Shown piece after piece: positions 1 through 6,110 of a DNA stretch of 64,000 nucleotides. The stretch is from positions 2,666,001-2,730,000 of the forward strand of contig JASGHY010000001.1 in NCBI GenBank assembly GCA_047602185.1, written 5' to 3'. The DNA is from PMP191F sp047602185 (GTDB taxonomy: Bacteria > Bacteroidota > Bacteroidia > Chitinophagales > Chitinophagaceae). Each line of letters starts with the position of its first letter. Position 1 is the stretch's first letter. A model generated the notes under the pieces. The model had not been told where the DNA came from. It did not search any database and was given only the letters and a program-made list of their open reading frames with translations. Made by a program: the position numbers and the translations under genes.

Positions 1-53
1 GGTCCGCACGTATTACCTGCAATGGATATATACGGGTAATGATGTGTAACACG

Positions 54-124
54 AGTTACGTGGCCGAGAGGCGAGGCGGAGGTTCGCAAAACCTTCTACG
101 GTGGTTCGAGTCCACCCGTAACTG
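54..124 (+). tRNA. tRNA-Cys (anticodon GCA), atypical
   Basis: Cloverleaf read by eye: acceptor AGTTACG (54-60) pairs perfectly with CGTAACT (117-123), T8 is at 61, the D arm is GCC...GGC, the anticodon stem GAGGT/ACCTT closes the loop TCGCAAA, and the T arm GGTGG/CCACC closes TTCGAGT. The anticodon at loop positions 3-5 is GCA, cysteine. Odd points: position 33 is C where U is nearly universal, the first pair is A-U, and the discriminator (124) would be G although CysRS usually recognises U73. No CCA is encoded. It may be a divergent functional tRNA or a decayed copy. A terminator hairpin follows at 165-188. Confidence 0.75.
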
Positions 125-164
125 CAAATTGCATCGGTCTTAAGATAATTACTGAGACCTTCAA

Positions 165-188
165 GGTGATGTTTCCACATCGCCTTTT
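165..188 (+). terminator. Intrinsic terminator after tRNA-Cys
   Basis: GGTGATGT (165-172) pairs with ACATCGCC (177-184) with one G-U pair, loop of four, then TTTT. It ends the tRNA transcript. The same stem-loop style recurs at about 271-288 and 366-385. Confidence 0.6.
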
Positions 189-242
189 AAAAAGATTTAG
201 TTGGCATATTGCAAAGCCGTCACATGAGAAATTAAGAGTTTA

Positions 243-296
243 ATATGGCTAGCAATCGTTGATTGTCAAAGCGGTGTTTCTACACTGCTTTCTTTT
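243..296 (+). repeat. Double-hairpin repeat unit, copy A
   Basis: A 25-nt block (243-267) containing the hairpin CAATC-GTT-GATTG is followed by a second stem (GCGGTGT/ACACTGC, one G-U pair) and a T-rich run. The 25-nt block recurs exactly at 339-363. The shape is that of a small structured RNA ending in a terminator, or of a tandem terminator. It follows a tRNA gene in the same direction. Confidence 0.6.
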
Positions 297-338
297 AAAA
301 TATTGGTGCAGTTCTAATAACTGTACATTGAACGTTTC

Positions 339-392
339 ATATGGCTAGCAATCGTTGATTGTCCGGGCGGTGTTTTTACACTGCCCTTTTTT
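339..392 (+). repeat. Double-hairpin repeat unit, copy B
   Basis: Second copy of the unit at 243-296. The 25-nt block (339-363) is identical. The second stem is strengthened to GGGCGGTGT/ACACTGCCC and is followed by six T, a better terminator than copy A. The two stems differ by compensated changes (AAAGC..GCTTT versus CGGGC..GCCC), which argues that the fold matters. Confidence 0.6.
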
Positions 393-397
393 ATGTT

Positions 398-437
398 AAA
401 GGGCCACCCTCTTTCTTCCGAAAGACAGCGGCCCTTT
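398..437. terminator. Bidirectional terminator
   Basis: AAAGGGCC (398-405) pairs with GGCCCTTT (430-437), with an inner stem CTTTC-TTCC-GAAAG. It lies between the plus-strand RNA block and the convergent minus-strand DUF4382 gene, so it can serve both. Confidence 0.6.
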
Positions 438-468
438 TAGCCATATAGATCCGTTTTGCTGTATTCCT

Positions 469-1347
469 TTACTTATGCAACTTAATGGTACCCAACTGGG
501 TTTCCTTGTTGGTCTTTACCTGTACATTGGTAATGGTACTATCCTGGTAACCATTGGATGCGTTTATAAATACATTGTAAGTACCTTCCTGCAAGCCGCG
601 TACTTTAAATTCACCCTCACGTCCGGGTATTGCATAAGCGGTGTCTGTACTGTTGTAAATAGTCAGTACAGATAATGCCTCGCGGGGTGTAACCCTGCCA
701 GATACGCTACCGGTTGTTTTAAGAATAAATACGTGGATTACGGGACGCAGGTAGAACATATTGTCCCTTACCTTGATAATGGAACGTTGCACATCAAAAT
801 CGAGCCAGAGGCGATAACGCCTTGGAGAGTACTCTTCACATTCGTTACCCTTGAGCGTTAAGAGAATGTAAGATTTGTCGCCGGGGGGCAGGTTCAAGGG
901 ATAAGTAACACTGTCTTTTACCAATGAGTTATTAGTTCCCAGTTCAATTTTGATCTTTTTGATCTTTCCTTCAGGTATCAGCCCGTTTGCCAACAAGGTA
1001 TCAGCACCATTGCGCAATGCAAGCAGGTCGTACACGCCGGGAGTAATAGCCAGTGAATCCCATACCTGACAGGAATCATCCCTGTCATCATCATTTCCAT
1101 TTCCATGATGACCATGATCGTCATCATCGCCATTTTTACTGCAGGTATCTACCAATACTTTTACGGACTTAATGTCAATCAATACTTTGTCGAATAATGC
1201 AGGATCGTCGGTAAGATAAAAAGTTACCTGTTGTTTGCCGGAGGGCATGTTGGTTTCTCCGGAGCTGTCTTTGGAGCAAGCATAGAAAGCGATAGTAATA
1301 ACCCCTGCCAGTAGCAGAAAGCCGGCAAGCTTTACAATGGTTTTCAT
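469..1347 (-). CDS. DUF4382 lipoprotein with carboxypeptidase-like C-terminal domain
   Basis: A secreted lipoprotein of 292 residues from the chosen start. The N-terminus MKTIVKLAGF... has a hydrophobic stretch ending AFYAC with a lipobox cysteine at residue 24, so anchoring to a membrane is likely. The body (FYLTDDPA.FDKVLIDIKSV, later LPPG, LRPVIHVF) fits the DUF4382 family. The last ~85 residues (GSVSGRVTP... GTYNVFI) look like a carboxypeptidase regulatory-like beta-sandwich. An Asp/His/Asn-rich insert (around residues 72-90) could bind metal; this is inference. An in-frame upstream ATG at 1437 would place the signal peptide internally, so the start at 1347 is preferred. Function is unknown; a cell-envelope role is inferred. 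Confidence 0.8.
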   Translation of the reverse strand: MKTIVKLAGFLLLAGVITIAFYACSKDSSGETNMPSGKQQVTFYLTDDPALFDKVLIDIKSVKVLVDTCSKNGDDDDHGHHGNGNDDDRDDSCQVWDSLAITPGVYDLLALRNGADTLLANGLIPEGKIKKIKIELGTNNSLVKDSVTYPLNLPPGDKSYILLTLKGNECEEYSPRRYRLWLDFDVQRSIIKVRDNMFYLRPVIHVFILKTTGSVSGRVTPREALSVLTIYNSTDTAYAIPGREGEFKVRGLQEGTYNVFINASNGYQDSTITNVQVKTNKETQLGTIKLHK

Positions 1348-1499
1348 TTTGTGAATTTTAGTTTGAAATAAGCGGGGTCGGGTAAATCTTAACAAAACAA
1401 AAAGTATGCCCTTAGCCTGTAAATGTGGAAAGATCATCGACGAATGAGAACGACAATAGTCAAATTAACGGATGGGAGAACTGAAAGGATGATTGTGTA

Positions 1500-1665
1500 C
1501 GGTACCGGGGAAAGCGGTTATAAGTTATAAGTTGTAGGTATGAGCAAACATCATAGGTATACATGGCTTCCAATTTTAGCTATCTACAATAAGAGCAGTA
1601 ATTGACCGGCACAGAGGCAAACCTATAACCTATCACTTAAAACTTATAACCTCCCCCAAAAATCG
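1500..1665. repeat. Intergenic heptad repeat mosaic (A modules)
   Basis: Two tracts of the A module face each other: GTTATAAGTTATAAGTTG (from about 1516) and, about 100 bp later, the complementary type (TAACCTATCACTTAAAAC...). Period is about seven bases. The gap lies between the divergent DUF4382 and 191-aa secreted-protein genes; no other gene is seen in 1348-1798. Confidence 0.6.
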
Positions 1666-1798
1666 CTTAGAAGGCAAAATATAAAAAGGTTTACTGTCGA
1701 TTCCCTAAATTGTTTTTTGACATTGATATTTACTTTTCTATAACTAAAATCCGGCACAATGGTATTGGATTTGGAGTTACAAGAGTAAAATCATTGTT

Positions 1799-2374
1799 AT
1801 GAAAAAAATTTTAATCCCGGGAATGATTGCTGCTGCGTTGCTGATAACTTCTGCCACTAAAGCACAGGTAAGTGTTAGTATCAATATAGGGGCTCAACCT
1901 CAATGGGGACCCGTAGGTTATGACTATGCCCAGTTTTATTACATGCCCGATATTGATGTGTTTTACAATATCCAGCAAAGAGAGTATGTATACATGAATG
2001 GAGGTCGCTGGATGAACTCTCCTTACTTGCCTGACCGTTGCAGAAATTACGACCTGTACGGCGGTTATAAAGTAGTAATTAATGAACCCGCTCCATGGAA
2101 ACGTTGGAATTTTTATCACGACAGGTATGTTAATTACAGAAGCTATCCCCGCCAGGTAGTTATCCGCGACAGCCGTGATCCCCGCTACCGCGTAGGCCCG
2201 GGCTATGGTGGCCGCAGGGATAATGATCGTTATGATCGCAGAGACAATGATCGCTATGACCGTCGTCCTGACTACAGGCAGGATAACAGGGACCACGACA
2301 GAGGAAGAGGTTATGATGATAATGGTCGTGGACATGGTAACGGAAATGGAAACGGACACGGAAGAAGATTCTAA
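1799..2374 (+). CDS. Secreted protein with Asp/Arg/Gly-rich tail
   Basis: A 191-residue exported protein. MKKILIPGMIAAALLI...TKAQ is a clear signal peptide with cleavage near residue 22. The middle is rich in aromatic residues (YYMPDIDVFYNIQQREYVYMNG), a pattern common in small Bacteroidota exported proteins of unknown function. The last ~60 residues are low-complexity RRDNDRYD and GHGNGNG repeats. The tail may be disordered and bind metal or polyanions (inference). A terminator follows at 2429-2460. No enzymatic motif is visible. Confidence 0.75.
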   Translation: MKKILIPGMIAAALLITSATKAQVSVSINIGAQPQWGPVGYDYAQFYYMPDIDVFYNIQQREYVYMNGGRWMNSPYLPDRCRNYDLYGGYKVVINEPAPWKRWNFYHDRYVNYRSYPRQVVIRDSRDPRYRVGPGYGGRRDNDRYDRRDNDRYDRRPDYRQDNRDHDRGRGYDDNGRGHGNGNGNGHGRRF

Positions 2375-2428
2375 AATATGTTTTGGGGAATTATGTTTTG
2401 TTTTTAGTTTTTCTTACAACCAACACAA

Positions 2429-2460
2429 AGGCCTCCTGTATTTTCGGGAGGTCTTTTTTT
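2429..2460 (+). terminator. Intrinsic terminator
   Basis: CCTCC/GGAGG stem with an 8-9 nt loop and a run of seven T, about 55 bp after the stop codon of the secreted-protein gene. Confidence 0.7.
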
Positions 2461-2479
2461 ATATGCTGGCTTTCCTTTA

Positions 2480-2610
2480 ATGCGAATGGAAATACAAGTT
2501 GTAGGTTATAAGTTGTAAGTTATAGGTTAATACAACTCCAGACACAGGTGGGGAAAACCGAATGGATGAATCTCAAATTTCAAACATCAAATTTCAAATT
2601 CCCTTTGCAT
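2480..2610. repeat. Intergenic repeat mosaic (A and E-like modules)
   Basis: From about 2490: AAGTTGTAGGTTATAAGTTG (A module), then from about 2570 CTCAAATTTCAAACATCAAA (E-like, about 8-bp period). The gap lies between two convergent genes. Confidence 0.6.
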
Positions 2611-2623
2611 TTTTATAAAAACG

Positions 2624-2655
2624 TAACAGTCGTTTCATTACTGAAACGACTGTTA
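2624..2655 (-). terminator. Intrinsic terminator of the TonB-C gene
   Basis: A perfect 14-bp stem (TAACAGTCGTTTCA at 2624-2637 with its complement at 2642-2655) and a 4-nt loop. On the minus strand it is followed by CGTTTTTAT, so it ends the minus-strand lipoprotein gene. Confidence 0.8.
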
Positions 2656-2691
2656 TTGATAGGAACATATAACTGTACTTATACCTCTGTA

Positions 2692-3342
2692 CTACATTTC
2701 CTCCAGTTTGAATGTAATGGGCAATGACAGACGTGTTTTTACTTTCTTACCTTTTACTGTTCCGGGTTGCCAGTCAGGCATTGATTTTACAACGTTTATC
2801 GCTTCTTCATCCAAACCAGAACCAACTTTATTACCTACTACTGTAGGCGATGTTACTTTACCTTTTTCATCTACTATAAATGATACACGTACCGTACCTT
2901 CTGTTTCGTTATTGATAGCAGATTCACGGTAATTGGTGTTATTCTCTACATATTCTACCAGGGCTTCATTACCACCAGGATACTGTGGCATCCGATCCGG
3001 ATAGAGGTAAACACCACTTGCGTCTACCGCCATTTTCTTCTCCACGTTTTTGTCTGCATTCATATCAACACTCATTCTCATCTTTCTTTTATGTGTTGCG
3101 GTGTTGTTGGCAGTTGTGTTGCTATTGGCAGTAGCATTATTATCTGCTGTTTTATTTTCTGCAGCATTATCATTATTTACTGCACTGCCATTTTCATTAT
3201 TGTCTGCCGGCGCTTTTTCCAAACGATTACCATTTGCATCTTTTTTATAGTCTTCGCTATTCATACAAGCCGCAAATGCTGTCATTACAATTGCAGCCAT
3301 TCCTATACAACCTGCAACAGATCTTTTTTTTGCTGTAAACAT
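2692..3342 (-). CDS. Lipoprotein with TonB C-terminal domain
   Basis: 216 residues. The N-terminus has a hydrophobic segment ending AFAAC, a lipobox. Residues ~45-90 are an Asn/Ala/Thr/Asp linker (NNATANSNTTANNTATH). The last ~100 residues (YPGGNEALVEYVENN..., EGTVRVSFIVDEKGKV, GSGLDEEAINVVKSMPDWQPG, PITFKL) match the TonB C-terminal fold that contacts TonB boxes of outer-membrane receptors. Classic TonB has an N-terminal membrane helix; this one seems lipid-anchored, so it is an envelope adaptor rather than a full energy transducer (inference). No ExbB/ExbD genes are nearby. Confidence 0.8.
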   Translation of the reverse strand: MFTAKKRSVAGCIGMAAIVMTAFAACMNSEDYKKDANGNRLEKAPADNNENGSAVNNDNAAENKTADNNATANSNTTANNTATHKRKMRMSVDMNADKNVEKKMAVDASGVYLYPDRMPQYPGGNEALVEYVENNTNYRESAINNETEGTVRVSFIVDEKGKVTSPTVVGNKVGSGLDEEAINVVKSMPDWQPGTVKGKKVKTRLSLPITFKLEEM

Positions 3343-3504
3343 ATATTCAGTTTTTAGGTGAATAATCCGCCTTATCTGTTCTAAGGTTGCAAATAAGGCA
3401 TAACTGACCTTACCTCTAAAAGAATGATGCCATCAGCATAAGAATGTTATAAAAAGCAGTAAATCATGCTGCTGTATATACCCGTATTGTGGAAATGTTT
3501 GCGC

Positions 3505-3700
3505 AGGAAGTGAGCGGTGAGAGGTCAGTTGTGAGCGGAGCTTCCGGATACCAGATGCTTGATACTGGATATTGGATTTGAGATTTGATGTTTGATCAAC
3601 ACAACTGGTCTTCCTGTATTTGCTCGTGGCTCATAGCTCAAAGCTCGCCGCTTGTATTAGAGATAACTGCAAATTGCCAACTGCCAACTAATCATGGTTC
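3505..3700. repeat. Intergenic repeat mosaic (B, D modules)
   Basis: GAGCGGTGAGAGGTCAGTTG, then the long D block: CCGGATACCAGATGCTTG, ATATTGGATTTGAG, ACTGGTCTTCCTGTATTTG, CTCGTGGCTCATAGCTC and AACTGCAAATTGCCAACTGC. Near-identical D blocks occur at 13260-13430, 17750-17890 (complement), 26800-26970 and 30340-30470. No gene is seen in 3343-3722; it separates two minus-strand genes. Confidence 0.7.
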
Positions 3701-3722
3701 CCGGCTAATTCCAACAACTCCA

Positions 3723-4235
3723 TTACTCCTTATTATCCCTGTTGAACCGGATCATTTCAGGGTAGCCCATTTTACGGGCAAGACCGGTAACGGCCTGTGC
3801 TATACGCTTCGCCTTGGTAGGAGTAGTTTTGGCGCTTTCAATCCATTTACTGAAATATAACTGGTGCGAGCGGGAAAGTGTTTTAAAGAATTCAAGTGCT
3901 ACAGGCTCATCCGATAAACATTCCATGAATTCAGCATCTATCTCCACTGGTTTGCTATCTACCGCCAATTGTACTTTTAAGGTAGCTCCCTTGCGCTTAT
4001 CTATCCCTTTTCGTATGGCTGCGTTTAGCGGCATAATAAAATTGCCGCCGCCCATCGGCATCAGGGCAACACCCTTTATAGCGTAATTATCCAGTTTGCC
4101 TTTTACACGAAAAGATTGCTTGTTACCAGGCTTTAACTGTTCAGCTATATCCGCCGAAATCTGGATATAAGTCCAACCCGTTTTTTCGCCCATCGGCGTA
4201 TCAAATTGTAAAATAGTAGTGGTAAACTGAACCAT
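3723..4235 (-). CDS. YdeI/OmpD-associated-family protein with DUF1905 domain
   Basis: About 170 residues from the ATG at 4235; the in-frame ATG at 4262 adds only nine unlikely residues. The first ~90 (VQFTTTILQFDTPMGEKTGWTYIQIS...KGKLDNYAIKGVALMPMGGGNFIMPLNAAIRKGI) fit DUF1905, a small beta-barrel domain. The C-terminal part (LEFFKTLSRSHQLYFSKWIESAKTTPTKAKRIAQAV) is the YdeI-like helical region. Cytoplasmic; molecular role unknown for the family. Confidence 0.8.
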   Translation of the reverse strand: MVQFTTTILQFDTPMGEKTGWTYIQISADIAEQLKPGNKQSFRVKGKLDNYAIKGVALMPMGGGNFIMPLNAAIRKGIDKRKGATLKVQLAVDSKPVEIDAEFMECLSDEPVALEFFKTLSRSHQLYFSKWIESAKTTPTKAKRIAQAVTGLARKMGYPEMIRFNRDNKE

Positions 4236-4517
4236 ATTGCTGCAAATTGACCGGCCAGGCATATTTTTTAATCAATTTTCCATGCATTATTATGCTGGTA
4301 ACCGGGTATTTAACGGTTAAAAGATAAGATTAACAATTATTGGCAAAATAAAAGCCAGACGTATTACAAATATAGCCTACCTTTACGCCGTTAATTTGAG
4401 TTTATAGCATCTAGTAATCGAACATTTGACCTTGTAAGCATATACTGCCTAATAGTTATTGTCTCTTTACGCTTGCTTTTTTTCTCAAGTATTTTTTTTC
4501 AATTTTAATTTCATTGC

Positions 4518-4844
4518 ATGAACATTTATGTTTCAAATTTAAGCTTCTCCGTTCAGGATGAGGACTTACAATCTTATTTCGCTGAGTACGGTGAAGTATC
4601 TTCTGCTAAAATCATCATGGACAAAATGACTAACCGCAGCCGTGGTTTCGGTTTTGTTGAAATGCCTGATAATGCAGCAGCAGAAAAAGCTATTAAAGAG
4701 CTTGATGGTGCTATGGTAGACGGTCGTTCTATCAAAGTAACTGAAGCACGTCCCCGCGAAGAAAAAGGCGGAAACGGTGGTTTCGGTGGCAACAGAGGCG
4801 GCGGAGGCTACAACAAAAAGCCTTCTTACAACAATCGTTGGTAA
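4518..4844 (+). CDS. RRM RNA-binding protein with glycine-rich tail
   Basis: 108 residues. Residues 2-80 form one RNA recognition motif: RNP2 is IYVSNL and RNP1 is RGFGFVEM, with the expected aromatic residues. The tail GGNGGFGGNRGGGGYNKK is flexible and also binds RNA in related proteins. Such RRM proteins of cyanobacteria and Bacteroidota are often cold-induced and act as RNA chaperones. The gene is monocistronic, with a long upstream gap (4236-4517) and a strong terminator. Regulation through the AT-rich leader is possible, but I see no defined element. Confidence 0.93.
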   Translation: MNIYVSNLSFSVQDEDLQSYFAEYGEVSSAKIIMDKMTNRSRGFGFVEMPDNAAAEKAIKELDGAMVDGRSIKVTEARPREEKGGNGGFGGNRGGGGYNKKPSYNNRW

Positions 4845-4860
4845 TTTCGTCGGTCGAGAT

Positions 4861-4897
4861 AAAAAAAGGAGTGTCAGCATGCTGACACTCCTTTTTT
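4861..4897. terminator. Strong bidirectional terminator
   Basis: A perfect palindrome, GGAGTGTCAGC/GCTGACACTCC, flanked by seven A on the left and six T on the right, 17 bp after the RRM gene. It can act in both directions. Confidence 0.9.
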
Positions 4898-4899
4898 GT

Positions 4900-5312
4900 T
4901 TTCACCCTGCCCTAAAGAACAGGGTAAGAATACAGATACATTCCTTTATCTGATAGCATCCGCCAACCGGCAAAGCCGGACGGTGGTACTCTCTTTCAGG
5001 TGATATGTCAATTCCAACTGGTGAGGATCCAGCCGGGGAATACATAAGGTATCTAAATAAAAAAGAGGAGTCCGGATAGAACTCCTCTTCTGCTACTGCC
5101 CCGTTTCCAAGTACATCAATTCATTTCGCATTCCGAAGGAACAATAACAGTTTTCGCCAGGTACGGCTTCCTTCACATATAGTTACCGGTTATAACGCAT
5201 TCACACTTCTTCACTCACCCATTTCATCATCTATTACCTCAAAAATCAACAGCCACTCAATCATTCATTACCAATACACCTCTATTATAACCGCTAACTT
5301 CCTTACGGCACA
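4900..5312. other. Gene-poor gap with a minus-strand terminator hairpin
   Basis: No credible ORF. AGAGGAGT (5064-5071) pairs with ACTCCTCT (5081-5088); on the minus strand it is followed by a T run, so it can end the DsbA-fold gene transcript, though it lies 225 bp beyond that stop. The rest shows no structure I can name and none of the repeat modules. Confidence 0.5.
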
Positions 5313-5882
5313 TTATGCTCTTTTACGGCGGCCTGCTGATACGGTACCCAATTCAGCTTCTACCGCTTTTGATAGTTCAGGGAATGTAATACGGCCCTCG
5401 TACAGCTTATCATTGATCATTACTGCCGGTACCGAACGTATGCCAAGGTTGAGGCCATCAAGCAGATCGGCACGAACCGTCCAGCCATAAAAAGAATCGA
5501 CCAGTTTGGTAAGAAAGTTCTTGTCAGTTACTCCTACTTCCCTGGCGTATTCTTTCAGGCTGATGCTTCCTAACCTTCTGCGTTGGTTGAACAACATCTG
5601 GTGCATTTCTGCAAACTTGCCTTCCTGTGCTGCCGCTACAGAAGCCTCTGCTGCTTTTTGTGCATGCTGATGAACCTGTGTAAGCGGAAAATGGCGGAAG
5701 TTGAACCGTATCTGTCCTTCGTACTGCGCCATCAGCTTTTCAATTACAGTATTTGCTTTAGCACAATCTTCGCTTTCATAATCACCAAACCAAACGATAT
5801 TCACCGGGGCCTGTGCGGGGCCTACCCATACGGTTTTGGGTTCGATGATCTCGATCGGTTTTGCTTTATTATTAGTTGCCAT
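5313..5882 (-). CDS. DsbA-fold thioredoxin-like protein lacking the first active cysteine
   Basis: 189 residues, no signal peptide, so probably cytoplasmic. The fold is that of DsbA/FrnE-type proteins: VNIVWFGDYES near residue 30, a helical insert (HFPLTQVHQHAQKAAEASVAAAQ), and the cis-proline strand SVPAVMIND near residue 152. The active site normally reads C-x-x-C; here it is S-E-D-C, so only the second cysteine remains. It cannot work as an ordinary dithiol oxidoreductase. A monothiol, glutathione-transferase-like or chaperone role is possible (inference). A stand-alone gene downstream of clpB on the same strand. Confidence 0.8.
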   Translation of the reverse strand: MATNNKAKPIEIIEPKTVWVGPAQAPVNIVWFGDYESEDCAKANTVIEKLMAQYEGQIRFNFRHFPLTQVHQHAQKAAEASVAAAQEGKFAEMHQMLFNQRRRLGSISLKEYAREVGVTDKNFLTKLVDSFYGWTVRADLLDGLNLGIRSVPAVMINDKLYEGRITFPELSKAVEAELGTVSAGRRKRA

Positions 5883-6037
5883 AGTCTGAAATCTCCCTTT
5901 TCCTGGTTTTATGCAGCAGGTTTGGATATTTTTTCCGGAAAAGCAGTAGTACGATGTGAATCAGCAATACAAAACGTTGGTTTTCAAATACCTTAACCTT
6001 TTTTGTATTGTTTCAGCTATTGGAGGAAAAGAATGAC

Positions 6038-6061
6038 AGGGACAGCCTGACGCATGTCCCT
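6038..6061 (-). terminator. Terminator hairpin of clpB
   Basis: AGGGACA (6038-6044) pairs with TGTCCCT (6055-6061), about 50 bp beyond the clpB stop codon on the minus strand. The following minus-strand bases (GTCATTCTTTTCC) are only moderately T-rich. Confidence 0.5.
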
Positions 6062-6110
6062 ATCCTTTATAACAACTTACGTGCTTAATGGTTCAGTAAA
6101 CGTGGTCTTT

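Noticed and set aside
1..53. Second tRNA or hairpin gene at the window edge
   Set aside because: ATTACC...GGGTAAT can pair, but no anticodon or T arm could be built.
475..675. Short plus-strand ORF opposite the DUF4382 gene
   Set aside because: Antisense shadow of a well-supported gene; no family features.
2205..2480. ORF in another frame of the secreted-protein gene
   Set aside because: Low-complexity shadow (Met/Glu/Thr) of the Asp/Arg-rich coding repeat.
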